DNA from: Paucibacter sp. TC2R-5
GTDB lineage: Bacteria > Pseudomonadota > Gammaproteobacteria > Burkholderiales > Burkholderiaceae_C
NCBI RefSeq assembly: GCF_025717605.1
Contig: NZ_JAJIRQ010000002.1
Location: 515,884-579,883, forward strand
DNA: 64,000 bases
Reading direction: 5' to 3'
The position numbers and the translations under genes were made by a program. Numbering within the stretch: position 1 is the first letter of the stretch; every line of letters starts with the position of its first letter. Positions 51,947 to 60,870 of the stretch are shown piece by piece. The notes under the pieces are model-generated. The model was not told where the DNA came from and did no database searches. It saw only the letters and a program-made list of their open reading frames with translations.

Positions 51947-51982
51947 GGGTCAGGTCTTGATTTTTAAGGCATGACCTGACCC
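51947..51982. repeat. Inverted repeat with GGGTCAGGTC core (REP-like)
   Basis: GGGTCAGGTC (51947-51956) pairs perfectly with GACCTGACCC (51973-51982) around a 16-base loop. Same core as the 14.36-kb repeat. It lies in the 269-base gap between the binding-protein and GlxA genes. Confidence 0.7.
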
Positions 51983-52074
51983 TCGCGGTGAAAGCCCGAG
52001 AAGTGCATGCGCGCAGCGCAGCACCTTTCGAGGCGACGCGCAGCGAGCCGTGGAGAAGCCGATCAGCCTAAGCG

Positions 52075-53166
52075 TCAGTCCCTGACAGTCAACGCCCAAA
52101 CGCCCACCCGCGATCTAGCCCCCACCCCCGAAAACCTCCCCCGATACTCCTCCGGCGTGATCCCGTTGTGCCGCTTCAAACTCCGCTGCAAGCTGTCCAC
52201 CGACCCGAACCCCGCCCGCTGCGCCACCCGCGCCAAAGGCCAGCTCGTCTGCTCCAGGTGCGATTTGGCGCGGTCCAGCCGCAAGGCCTCGACAAAGCGC
52301 GCCGGCGTCTGGCCGGTTTCGCTCAAAAACAGCCGCGCGAAATGGCGCTCGCTCATATGAACCCGCAGCGCCAGCACAGCAATGCTGAGATCCTCCGCCG
52401 GATGCTCAGCCATCCAGCTCAATAACTCACCCAAGCGTTGTCCCACCTTGCCCGACTTGCTGCTCGCCTGAGTCTGCGCCTGCAGCCCCGCCGAGTATTG
52501 CGACTGCCCGCCGGGCCGGCGCAAGTACAGCACCAAATTGCGCGCCACTTGTAAGGCCAGCGCCTGACCCAAATCGGCCTCCACCAGAGCCAGCGACAAA
52601 TCAATTGCGGCGGTGATGCCGGCCGAGCTGTAGAACGGCGGGTCGGCGACATAGATCGCATCCGGCTCCAGCAAGACCGCTGGAAACATCTGCTTCAGGC
52701 GCTCGCAATACTGCCAATGCGTAGTGGCACGCCGGCCATCGAAGAGCCCTGCCGCAGCAAGCGCGAAAGCGCCGGTACAAACACTGCCCATGCGGCGCAC
52801 CAGCGGTGCGCGGCGCTGCAACCAAGGAATCAGCTTAGGCACCGAGCCAGGTTGCTCCAGCACCGCGTCATTGCCGCCAACCACCAGGACCGTGTCGATC
52901 TCGCCGCGCAGGGCGGACAGCGCCGTCGTCGGGCCGATCTGCAGGCCTGAGTTGCTGGTCATCGGGCCGCCCTCGGGCGAAGCCAAGAGCAGGCGGTAGG
53001 GCATGGTGCGGCCGGCGGCTTTGCAGAAGCCATTGGCCTTGCTGAACACCTCCCAGGGGCCGGTGACGTCGAGCGACTGGCAGCCCTCATAGGCGACGAT
53101 GACAACGGTGCGGGGCGCATCGGTGAGCGGCTTGGCCTTGGCAACTTTGGCAGTATTTGCGGTCAT
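52075..53166 (-). CDS. GlxA family transcription regulator
   Basis: 363 residues. An N-terminal DJ-1/PfpI-like domain (VVIVAYEGCQSLDVTGPWEVF) is joined to a C-terminal AraC-type double helix-turn-helix (SIAVLALRVHMSERHFARLF and FGSVDSLQRSLKRHNGITPEEYR). This architecture senses small molecules and activates catabolic or export genes. The start at 53166 (MTANTAK) is used; the longer frame reaches 53196. A divergent MFS gene begins 42 bases away, a likely target. Confidence 0.9.
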   Translation of the reverse strand: MTANTAKVAKAKPLTDAPRTVVIVAYEGCQSLDVTGPWEVFSKANGFCKAAGRTMPYRLLLASPEGGPMTSNSGLQIGPTTALSALRGEIDTVLVVGGNDAVLEQPGSVPKLIPWLQRRAPLVRRMGSVCTGAFALAAAGLFDGRRATTHWQYCERLKQMFPAVLLEPDAIYVADPPFYSSAGITAAIDLSLALVEADLGQALALQVARNLVLYLRRPGGQSQYSAGLQAQTQASSKSGKVGQRLGELLSWMAEHPAEDLSIAVLALRVHMSERHFARLFLSETGQTPARFVEALRLDRAKSHLEQTSWPLARVAQRAGFGSVDSLQRSLKRHNGITPEEYRGRFSGVGARSRVGVWALTVRD

Positions 53167-53208
53167 TGTGTCAATACGGACATGAGACTCAAGCATAAGC
53201 TATGCCGC

Positions 53209-54432
53209 ATGAACCAACAACATCAAAGCCCCCTCCACACCGTCCGCCTTCTGGTGCTCAGCCAAGCGCTATTCGTCTGCGCCTCGGCGATCGGCCTCAC
53301 GCTCACCGGTCTGGTCGGCGCGATGCTGGCACCGAGCCGTGCCTTGGCCACCCTGCCCTATGCGCTTGTCACCGTGGCCACCGCCTTGAGCACGATTCCG
53401 GTCTCGCTATTGATGCTGCGCTGGGGTCGTCGAAAGGTCTTTATGCTTGGCGCTTTGAGCGGCGCGCTCGGCGGAGCCTTGGCGGCCTGGGCCATCGCTC
53501 GCAATGACTTCTTGTTGTTTTGCTTCGCCAATCTGGCCTTGGGTCTGTTCGCAGCCAGCGCCCAGTACTACCGCTTTGCCGCCAATGAGGCGGCGCCAGC
53601 CGAGTACAAGGCACGTGCGATCGCCTGGGTGATCAGCGGCGGCGTGTTGGCCGCGCTGGTCGGCCCGACGTTGGCGGCCTGGGCGCGGGAGGCGGTGCCG
53701 CGCCATAGCTTTGCCGGCTCTTACCTGGTCTTGCTGGGCCTGGCCATGTTGGGGGCGCTGGTGCTGAGCCGCTTGGCTGGCCAGGGTGAAGCAACATCCG
53801 CCGTGAGGGCGAGCGGCGCTGCCTCGTCGACGCCGCTGGGCCGCCTCTTGCGCCGCCCGGCCTTCCTGGTGGCCGCGACAAACAGCGCCTTGGCCGCCGG
53901 CATGATGATGTTTGTGATGACGTCCAGCCCGCTGGCCGTGGTCGGCTGTGGCCTGCCGGTCAGCGTTGCGGCTTCGGTGATTCAATGGCATTTGCTGGCC
54001 ATGTATGTGCCGGGCTTCTTCAGTGGCCGCTTGATTGCGCGCTTTGGAGTGGCACCAATTCTTGGCCTTGGCGCCGCCCTCTTTGGCCTCGGCAGCGCGG
54101 CGGCACTGGCCGGAGAGACGCCGCTCTTGTTTGGCCTGGCGCTGATGCTCAATGGCTTGGCTTGGAACTTCATGTTCGTCGGCGGCAGCACGCTCTTGAC
54201 CCAGGGCTTTGCCGATGACAGCCCGGCCGACCGGGCGCGGGCGCAAGCGGCCAATGAGTTCATCACGGCGGCGGTGGCGGCCGGCGGCTCCTTGTTGGCC
54301 GGCGTGGTCTTCAATGCCTGGGGCTGGTCGGCCATCCAGGTCGGCATCTTGCCGCTGTTGGCGCTGGCCGGCGGCGCGACGCTGTACGGAACGCTCCGGA
54401 AACAGCGTCAGCTGAACTTGCATGTCATCTGA
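53209..54432 (+). CDS. MFS transporter
   Basis: 407 residues with 12 membrane helices. LRWGRRKVFMLGALSGALGG is the loop-2/3 MFS motif. Likely an exporter of a small molecule; no substrate can be read. The start at 53209 (MNQQHQ) is chosen; an ATG at 53182 lies in frame but further upstream. Controlled probably by the adjacent GlxA-type regulator. Confidence 0.88.
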   Translation: MNQQHQSPLHTVRLLVLSQALFVCASAIGLTLTGLVGAMLAPSRALATLPYALVTVATALSTIPVSLLMLRWGRRKVFMLGALSGALGGALAAWAIARNDFLLFCFANLALGLFAASAQYYRFAANEAAPAEYKARAIAWVISGGVLAALVGPTLAAWAREAVPRHSFAGSYLVLLGLAMLGALVLSRLAGQGEATSAVRASGAASSTPLGRLLRRPAFLVAATNSALAAGMMMFVMTSSPLAVVGCGLPVSVAASVIQWHLLAMYVPGFFSGRLIARFGVAPILGLGAALFGLGSAAALAGETPLLFGLALMLNGLAWNFMFVGGSTLLTQGFADDSPADRARAQAANEFITAAVAAGGSLLAGVVFNAWGWSAIQVGILPLLALAGGATLYGTLRKQRQLNLHVI

Positions 54433-54485
54433 ACGCAGCCGGGTGCGGATAAGTTCTAAGATCGACCCGTCAACGGGAGCAAGCC

Positions 54486-55289
54486 ATGGCAGAGGTCTTT
54501 GGTCTGGACGCCTACTCGCCCAAAGAGATTGCCGAGCGGGTCAATGAGTTCTGCGTCATCAAGGCGCGCTTGCCGCTGCTAACGCTGTCCTTGCTGGGCA
54601 TCTTGGCCGGTGCTTTCATAGGCCTTGGCGCCCTGGTCTACACGCTGGTGCTCAGCGACCCAACGCTTGGTTTTGCAGCCTCGCGGCTCTTGGGTGGGCT
54701 GGGCTTCTCGCTCGGGCTGATCTTGGTCACCGTGGCGGGGGCCGAGCTGTTTACCGGCAATAACTTGCTGGCGATGGCCTGGGCCAGCGGGCGCGTCAGT
54801 ACGGGCCAGGTGCTGCGCAATTGGCTGGTGGTGTCGCTGGCCAATTTTGTCGGTGCGGCGGGTTTGGCTCTGCTGGTGTTCCTGTCTGGCCATGGCGCTT
54901 TGAATGGCGGCGCGGTGGCCGAGACCGCGATACGCATCGCCACCAACAAAGCTGCCTTGCCTTGGAGCGAGGCCTTTTTTCGCGGTGTGCTCTGCAATAT
55001 GCTGGTGTGTATGGCGGTGTGGATGGCATTGGCCGGCCGCAGCGTAACCGACAAGGTGCTGGCCATCGTGTTCCCGATCAGCGCCTTTGTGGCGGCGGGC
55101 TTCGAGCATTCGATCGCCAATATGTACTTCTTTCCGCTCGCCATGGCGCTCGGCGCGCCGCTAAGTTGCGCCGACTTGTTGCGCAATTTGGTGCCCGTGG
55201 TGCTGGGCAATTTGGCCGGCGGCACGCTGCTGGTGGCCGGGGTCTACTGGGTGATCTATCTGCGCGGAACGCGGCACCCGGTGCCATGA
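54486..55289 (+). CDS. Formate/nitrite transporter family channel
   Basis: 267 residues with six membrane helices in the FNT (FocA/NirC) fold. VTVAGAELFTGNNLLAMAWASG and NMLVCMAVWMALAGRSVTDKVLAI are the conserved half-helix and pore segments. It passes formate, nitrite or a similar small anion. No formate dehydrogenase or nitrite reductase is adjacent. Confidence 0.92.
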   Translation: MAEVFGLDAYSPKEIAERVNEFCVIKARLPLLTLSLLGILAGAFIGLGALVYTLVLSDPTLGFAASRLLGGLGFSLGLILVTVAGAELFTGNNLLAMAWASGRVSTGQVLRNWLVVSLANFVGAAGLALLVFLSGHGALNGGAVAETAIRIATNKAALPWSEAFFRGVLCNMLVCMAVWMALAGRSVTDKVLAIVFPISAFVAAGFEHSIANMYFFPLAMALGAPLSCADLLRNLVPVVLGNLAGGTLLVAGVYWVIYLRGTRHPVP

Positions 55290-55292
55290 GCT

Positions 55293-56009
55293 TTAGCGGT
55301 GCCGCGCCAATCTGCGCGCGAGCAAGAGGTAGACCAGCGCCCAGGCGCTGCCAAAGGCCCAGCCGCCCAAGACATCCGAGCCCCAGTGCACGCCCAGCGC
55401 GACCCGGCTCAAACCGACCAGCAAGGTCATCAGCCCGGCCAGACACAGAATGTAGATCCGCTCCGCCGGTTTGCTGCGCGTGCTGGCGAGCAGCGCGCCC
55501 AGGCTCAGAAATACCAGCGCCGACAAGCTGGCATGGCCGCTGGGGAAGCTCAGGCCCGGCTCAATCATCACCGCGAACGCGGCGTCGGGCCGAATTCGCC
55601 CAAACGCCGCCTTGAGCGAAAACACCGCCAACGTGCCGCTGATCACCGAGCTGGCGAGTAGGTAAGCCGTTACTGCCCGCCGCACCAACAAGAGATAGCC
55701 GACTGCGGCGACCGTGAGCAGGGTCAGGAAGACCGTGCTGCCAATGCCGCTCAAATCTCGCAGCACGGAGACCACCCAGGGCTGAGCGCTGCGTGCCTGC
55801 TGAGCCCATAGCAGCAAGGCGGTGTCGACGCCGCGCGTGCCGCCGTCGAGCATGGCGCCGCTGATCTCGATAAAGCTCCAAGCTAAAAGGGCGGCCGCAA
55901 AGCCGGGCAGCAGGGTCTTGACCACCCTGCCATAGCGGTCCGGTGAGGGCTTTGTGTCTGCCGCGTCATCATCATCATGATCATCCGGCATTTCTGTTTG
56001 CTTTTGCAT
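55293..56009 (-). CDS. PAP2-family membrane phosphatase
   Basis: 238 residues with six membrane helices. The three active-site motifs are visible: KAAFGRIRPD, SFPSGHAS and SRVALGVHWGSDVLGG (KxxxxxxRP, PSGH, SRxxxxxHxxxD). It dephosphorylates a lipid phosphate such as undecaprenyl or phosphatidate. The start at 56009 (MQKQTEM) is preferred over an overlap into the EamA gene. It converges on the FNT gene with three bases between the stops. Confidence 0.9.
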   Translation of the reverse strand: MQKQTEMPDDHDDDDAADTKPSPDRYGRVVKTLLPGFAAALLAWSFIEISGAMLDGGTRGVDTALLLWAQQARSAQPWVVSVLRDLSGIGSTVFLTLLTVAAVGYLLLVRRAVTAYLLASSVISGTLAVFSLKAAFGRIRPDAAFAVMIEPGLSFPSGHASLSALVFLSLGALLASTRSKPAERIYILCLAGLMTLLVGLSRVALGVHWGSDVLGGWAFGSAWALVYLLLARRLARHR

Positions 56010-56059
56010 GGCGGTATTTTCCGCCACAGGCAAACGGTGCCCGATCGGTGTGGCGAGGC

Positions 56060-56998
56060 TCAAGCCTTGCGCTGCCCCCACAACACGCCCGCAGCGATCA
56101 AGAGCATGCCGACGATGGTGACCAGATCCGGCTGCTCGCCGAACATGGGCAAGGCCAGCAGGGTTGCCAAGACCGGCGTCAGCGCGCCCGCCATCGCGCT
56201 GCGCTGCGCGCCCAGGCGGGCGACGGCAAAGCTATAGCTCAGCGTCGAGATCAGGCCCACGCCTATGCTTTGAATCAGCAGCTGCAGCCAGAGTTGCTCG
56301 CGCGGCAGCGCCGGCAGGCTCAAGCCGCCTTGGGCTGCTTGCCAAGCCAGCAAAGGCAGCAGCAGCAAGAGCGAGACGCTGGAGATCAGCGCCGCTGCTT
56401 CGATAGGCGCCAGCTTGGCTTGGCGCAGTGCCAAGGTGTAGGCCGACCACATCAGGCTGCCGAGCAAGAACATGGCATAACCCTGAGCCAAACCGGCTTG
56501 CCCGGCCTTCAAGGCCAGCATGGTGGCGATGCCGGCGGCGATGCACAGCAGCGCGGGCCAGCGCGCCAAGGCGGCGCGGCCATGCAGGGCGGCGGCCAGC
56601 AGGGCGGTGAACAGCGGCAAGGTGCCGGGGATCAGCGTCGCGCCATCGGCCACCGGCGCGTGGCGCATACCCCAGCCGGCGATCAGAAAATAGGGCAGGC
56701 CGGCGCCGACGACGATCATCAGCCAGAGCTTGAGCGGCACCTGCGCGAAACGCGCACGCCGCCGCCACAGCAAGGGCATGAACAAGAGCCCGGCCGGGCC
56801 GAAGCGCAGCAGCGCCAGCTCGGCCGGCGGCAGCGCGGCGCGAGCGCCGGCGCGCAGCGAGATGAAGAAGGCCGCCCATATGCACAGCGTCAAGGCCAGC
56901 GCGGCCCAGCCCAGCAGGTCAAGGCCGGGCTTGGCGGCCAGCGGGCGGTGGCTGAGGGTGTGCTGGCTGGCGGAAATGGGTACTGCGGGGCTGGGCAT
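56060..56998 (-). CDS. EamA/DMT-family transporter
   Basis: 312 residues with ten predicted helices in two EamA repeats. LDLLGWAALALTLCIWAAFFISLRAGARA is the first helix region, and GYAMFLLGSLMWSAYTLALRQAKL opens the second repeat. It probably exports amino acids or metabolites. It is divergent from the Lrp gene, 140 bases away, which suggests direct regulation by it. Confidence 0.87.
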   Translation of the reverse strand: MPSPAVPISASQHTLSHRPLAAKPGLDLLGWAALALTLCIWAAFFISLRAGARAALPPAELALLRFGPAGLLFMPLLWRRRARFAQVPLKLWLMIVVGAGLPYFLIAGWGMRHAPVADGATLIPGTLPLFTALLAAALHGRAALARWPALLCIAAGIATMLALKAGQAGLAQGYAMFLLGSLMWSAYTLALRQAKLAPIEAAALISSVSLLLLLPLLAWQAAQGGLSLPALPREQLWLQLLIQSIGVGLISTLSYSFAVARLGAQRSAMAGALTPVLATLLALPMFGEQPDLVTIVGMLLIAAGVLWGQRKA

Positions 56999-57137
56999 GT
57001 TGCGGGAGTGAATCTACTGCTGGAAAGGTAGAATTTTCCGGCTTGAGCCCAGGCGATATTGACTCAAATGGAGCATGAATCGCGGCCGCAAGGGTGGATT
57101 CACCCAATAAAATCCGCGAAATTGACGATTTCAAGCC

Positions 57138-57599
57138 ATGGACAAAATAGACATCCAATTGCTGGAGCTGCTGCAGCGCGACGGGCGGCTCTCGATCGCC
57201 GAGCTGGCCGAGCGGGTGGCGCTGTCGCAAAGCCCTTGCGCGCGGCGGCTCAAGCGCCTGGAAGATGCCGGCTTCATCGCCGGCTACCGGGCGGTGCTGG
57301 ATCGCAAAGCGGTGCAGCTGGCGACCACGGTGTTCGTCAATGTGCGGCTGATGCATCACCGCGAGGATGCGGTGCAGCAGTTCGAAGCGGCGATGGAGGC
57401 GATGGCCGAGGTGGTGGCCTGCCATGTGGTCAGCGGCGCGCATGACTATCTGCTCGAGGTGGTGGTCAGCGAGCTGAGCAGCTACGAGCACATCGTGCGC
57501 CGCCTGCAGGCGCTGCCCATGGTGCAAGACATCACCAGCAATTTTGCGATCCGCTGCGTCAAGAGCGGCGCGCCGCTGCCGCTGAAGGCACTCAAGTAG
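57138..57599 (+). CDS. Lrp/AsnC family regulator
   Basis: 153 residues. A winged helix-turn-helix (IDIQLLELLQRDGRLSIAELAERVALSQSPCARRLKRLEDAGFI) is followed by the RAM (ligand-binding) domain, with VSGAHDYLLEVVV. It senses amino acids and typically controls a nearby transporter; the divergent EamA gene is the obvious candidate. A strong terminator follows. Confidence 0.93.
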   Translation: MDKIDIQLLELLQRDGRLSIAELAERVALSQSPCARRLKRLEDAGFIAGYRAVLDRKAVQLATTVFVNVRLMHHREDAVQQFEAAMEAMAEVVACHVVSGAHDYLLEVVVSELSSYEHIVRRLQALPMVQDITSNFAIRCVKSGAPLPLKALK

Positions 57600-57614
57600 C
57601 CGCAGCTTGAGATG

Positions 57615-57637
57615 GCCCGGGCCCGCCGGGCTTTTTT
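57615..57637 (+). terminator. Rho-independent terminator after the Lrp gene
   Basis: GCCCGG (57615-57620) and CCGGGC (57626-57631) with a five-base loop, then six T. Confidence 0.85.
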
Positions 57638-57663
57638 AGCGGGTTCGGTGGTCTGCTCGGCGC

Positions 57664-59421
57664 ATGGTGTCCAATTCGAGCATGAGCTTATTTAAATCAA
57701 ACCCAGCGGCCGCCCCAGGCAGTGCCAGCCGCCTGACCATTCCGGCCACTGTTGAGCAGGTCTTGCTCGCCGTCAGCCTCTTGTGGGCGCTGACGGCCAA
57801 CCGCTTTTTCTTCAGCGCCGCCTTGAAGGGGCGCAGCTTTGACGACCCGAGCGCCTGGGGCTTTGCCGCCGCCATGGTGGTGCTGGTCTTGGCCTTGCAC
57901 CTGTTCTTGCTGGCGCTGGTGGCCAACCGCTGGACGGTCAAGCCGCTGCTGGTGGTCTTGATCATCACGACCGCCTTCGCCAGCTGGTTCATGCAGGCCT
58001 TCGGCGTCTATCTCGACCCGACGATGGTGCGCAATACCTTGCGCACCGACCCCGCCGAGGCCAGCGAGCTGATTTCGGCTGCGCTGCTCTTGCATGTGTT
58101 GATCTACGCCGGCCTGCCGCTGCTGTTGCTGTGGCGGGTGCGCATTGTCAACCGGCCCTGGCGGCGCGCGGTGCTGGTGCGGCTGGGGCTGATCGTGGTG
58201 GCGGTGCTGGCCATGGTGGCCAGCGTGATGGCGGTGTTCCAGCCTTTTTCCTCGCTGATGCGCAATCACAAAGAGATCCGCTACCTGATCACGCCGTCCA
58301 ACTATGTCTGGTCGCTAGGCAGCACGCTGGCGGCCGAGGCACGCGGCGCGGCCAAGCCCCGTCAAGCGGTGGGCCTGGACGCCGCAGCCGGCCCGAGCTG
58401 GGCGGGCCGCACCAAGCCCAAGGTCGTCGTGATGGTGATAGGCGAAACCGCCCGCGCCGCCAACTGGGGGCTGAACGGCTATGCCCGCCAGACCACGCCG
58501 CAACTGGCGGAGATTGCCGCGCAGCCGGGCTCAAGCCTGATCAGCTTCCGCGATGTGCAGGCCTGCGGCACCAATACCGAGACCTCGCTGCCCTGCATGT
58601 TCTCGGCCATTGGCCGGCGCGACTATGACGAGGCCCGCATACGCGGCACCGATTCACTGCTGCACATCGTTGCCCGTGCTGGGGTCGGCGTGCAGTGGCG
58701 CGACAACCAATCGGGTTGCAAAGGCGTGTGCGACGGCCTGCCCAATGACGCGGTGAGCAAAGTCAATGCGCCGGGCCTGTGCGAGGGCGAGCGCTGCTTG
58801 GATGAAGGCTTGATCGCCGATCTTGACGGCCGGCTCAGTGAGGTGGTCGCGGGCTTCAAGCCGGGTGCTGCGCCGCAGTTCTGGCTGATGCATCAATTGG
58901 GCAACCATGGGCCCTCTTACTTCCGCCGCTACCCGCCCGCCTTCAAGCGCTTTGTGCCGGCCTGTGAAAAAGACGATTTGCGTCTGTGCAGCAAGGAAGA
59001 AATTGCCAATGCCTATGACAACGCCCTGCTCTACACCGACCATGTGCTGGCCAGCCTGATCGCCAAGCTCAAGAGCCGCGCGGCCGAGGTCGATACGGTG
59101 CTGCTCTATGTGTCCGACCATGGCGAGTCGCTGGGCGAGAACGGCCTGTTCCTGCACGGCATCCCCTATGCGATTGCGCCCGATGTGCAGACCCGCGTGC
59201 CCATGCTGATGTGGGCCAGCAGCAGCTTTGCCAATTCGACGGGCCTGGACTGGGACTGCCTGCGCGGCCGAGCCGCCCAGACACCCGCCACGCCGGTCAG
59301 CCATGATCATCTGTTCCACACCTTGATGGGGCTGCTGGATGTGCGCAGCACCTTGTTGGAGCCGAGCTTGGACTTGGCCGGGCAATGCCGCGTTCCCGGC
59401 AACGGGGCGGTGCTCAAGTGA
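57664..59421 (+). CDS. eptA: Phosphoethanolamine transferase, EptA type
   Basis: 585 residues (579 if the Met at 57682 is used). Five N-terminal membrane helices are followed by a periplasmic sulfatase-fold catalytic domain: VMVIGETARAANWGLNGYARQTTP, catalytic Thr in NTETSLPCMFS, and the zinc site in YVSDHGESLGENG. It adds phosphoethanolamine to lipid A, reducing the negative surface charge and often raising polymyxin resistance. Its stop overlaps the next ATG by one base. Confidence 0.93.
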   Translation: MVSNSSMSLFKSNPAAAPGSASRLTIPATVEQVLLAVSLLWALTANRFFFSAALKGRSFDDPSAWGFAAAMVVLVLALHLFLLALVANRWTVKPLLVVLIITTAFASWFMQAFGVYLDPTMVRNTLRTDPAEASELISAALLLHVLIYAGLPLLLLWRVRIVNRPWRRAVLVRLGLIVVAVLAMVASVMAVFQPFSSLMRNHKEIRYLITPSNYVWSLGSTLAAEARGAAKPRQAVGLDAAAGPSWAGRTKPKVVVMVIGETARAANWGLNGYARQTTPQLAEIAAQPGSSLISFRDVQACGTNTETSLPCMFSAIGRRDYDEARIRGTDSLLHIVARAGVGVQWRDNQSGCKGVCDGLPNDAVSKVNAPGLCEGERCLDEGLIADLDGRLSEVVAGFKPGAAPQFWLMHQLGNHGPSYFRRYPPAFKRFVPACEKDDLRLCSKEEIANAYDNALLYTDHVLASLIAKLKSRAAEVDTVLLYVSDHGESLGENGLFLHGIPYAIAPDVQTRVPMLMWASSSFANSTGLDWDCLRGRAAQTPATPVSHDHLFHTLMGLLDVRSTLLEPSLDLAGQCRVPGNGAVLK

Positions 59422-60083
59422 TGGCGGCCGCAAACCCGGTCTGGCGCCGCGACCTTGCCATCACCCTGATCTGCCTGTTCTTGCTGACGCTATGGGAGTT
59501 CAGCGGCCTGGATTTGCCGCTGGTACGCCAGTTCGGCACGGCCGAAGGCTTTCCATGGCGCGAAGCCTGGCTAACCAGCTCGCTGGCGCATGAAGGCGGG
59601 CGGGCGCTGGGCTGGGCGGTATTGATCTGGCAGCTCAGCGACGCGCTGTGGGTCAAGCCAAAATCCATGACGCCGAGCAAGCGTGAGCGCCTGTTTTGGC
59701 TGGGCGTGGCGGTGGCGAATATCGTGTTCGTGCCTGCGCTCAAGCGTGTCAACCTGACCAGCTGCCCCTGGGAGCTGAGCGAGTTTGGCGGCGCGGCCCA
59801 CTATGTGCCGCATTGGCTGATGGGGGTCTATGACGGCGGGCCGGGGCATTGCTTCCCGTCTGGCCATGCGATTGCCGCGTTCGGTTTCTTCGGCCTGTAT
59901 TTTTTATGGCGGCCCTATCGGCCGACGCTGGCACGAGTGATTCTTGGCCTGGTGTTGGCTTTCGGCGCGGCTTTTGGCTTGGCCCAGATGGCGCGCGGTG
60001 CGCATTACCTCAGCCACACCTTGTGGACGGGTTTCATTTGCTGGACGCTGTGCGTGCTGGCCGATCTTTACGCCCGCAGGTGA
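59421..60083 (+). CDS. PAP2-family phosphatase (LpxE-like candidate)
   Basis: 220 residues with six membrane helices. FPSGHAIAAFGF (PSGH) and ARGAHYLSHTLWTG (last motif) are clear; the first motif is a variant (KRVNLTSCPW). It overlaps the EptA-type gene stop by one base. In other genera PAP2 enzymes coupled to eptA act on lipid A phosphates or recycle carrier lipid; that is the likely but unproven role here. Confidence 0.88.
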   Translation: MAAANPVWRRDLAITLICLFLLTLWEFSGLDLPLVRQFGTAEGFPWREAWLTSSLAHEGGRALGWAVLIWQLSDALWVKPKSMTPSKRERLFWLGVAVANIVFVPALKRVNLTSCPWELSEFGGAAHYVPHWLMGVYDGGPGHCFPSGHAIAAFGFFGLYFLWRPYRPTLARVILGLVLAFGAAFGLAQMARGAHYLSHTLWTGFICWTLCVLADLYARR

Positions 60084-60120
60084 GGCCGCAAAACGGCCAC
60101 CTGATCCGAGCAATAAAAAA

Positions 60121-60143
60121 AGGGGCCGACTGGCCCCTTTCTC
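60121..60143. terminator. Bidirectional terminator
   Basis: GGGGCC (60122-60127) and GGCCCC (60132-60137) with a four-base loop. T-run on the plus side and an A-run on the other side, so it serves both the eptA-PAP2 unit and the converging small gene. Confidence 0.8.
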
Positions 60144-60162
60144 ATTTGCGTCAGCCGAGTGA

Positions 60163-60579
60163 TTACTTGGCAGCGGCGCGCTTGGCGGCAGCAGCGGCCA
60201 TGGCGGCGCTGCGGGCTTCGGTTGCAGCCTTCATCTTGGCGTCGAAGTCAGCCTTGGTTGCAGCAGTGGCTTCGGCCTTGGCGTTACGGCGGGCCACCAA
60301 GGGGTCCTTGCCGGCGGCCTTGGCTTCAGCGCCGGCCTTGTCTTGCGCAGCCTTGATGGTGGCGGCGCGCTCGGCGCGCAGTGGGCGCACGGTGTTGTTG
60401 AACTCGGTGCGAGCTGCACGCTGCTCGGCGCGCATCACCACGATAGGGTCGGTGCTGGCAGTGGCGGCTTTGGCCGGCGCAGTTGCGGCAGGCATGGCTG
60501 CTGCTGCGGTAACTTGAGCTTGAGCGGCGCCGCCCAGCAAGGAGACGAGGACGGCAACAGCGGCGATGGAATTCTTCAT
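60163..60579 (-). CDS. Small Ala-rich exported protein
   Basis: 138 residues. A signal peptide (MKNSIAAVAVLVSLLGGAAQAQ) leads to a helical sequence rich in Ala and Lys (RAEQRAARTEFNNTVRPLRAERAATIKAAQDKAGAEAKAAGKDP). It looks like a small periplasmic helical protein of the kind found widely in Burkholderiales; function unknown. The start at 60579 is chosen for the signal peptide; a longer frame to 60699 exists. Confidence 0.72.
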   Translation of the reverse strand: MKNSIAAVAVLVSLLGGAAQAQVTAAAAMPAATAPAKAATASTDPIVVMRAEQRAARTEFNNTVRPLRAERAATIKAAQDKAGAEAKAAGKDPLVARRNAKAEATAATKADFDAKMKAATEARSAAMAAAAAKRAAAK

Positions 60580-60870
60580 GGTGGAGCTTTCAAGAAAAGT
60601 CATAAAAACGCACAGAGTCAACAAACTCGGATGCAGATGCAGGTTCGCTGGCACCATCTGCAGCGCCTTAGCAGCGCCGCAGTCGATTGCGCAGTCCAAT
60701 CCTGCAAAACCTGAGACATATTACGGGTTTTCATGCTGGTTTTCTTCACCTGCATCAATTGGAGCCTAGAAGCCGAGGCCCTTTGTTTCTTTTTTGCCAT
60801 GCTCGGCGTGGCCGGCCCCTGCTTGCGGGGCACAGCACAGCTGCAGGCCGTAGCTGCTACATTCGTCGCG

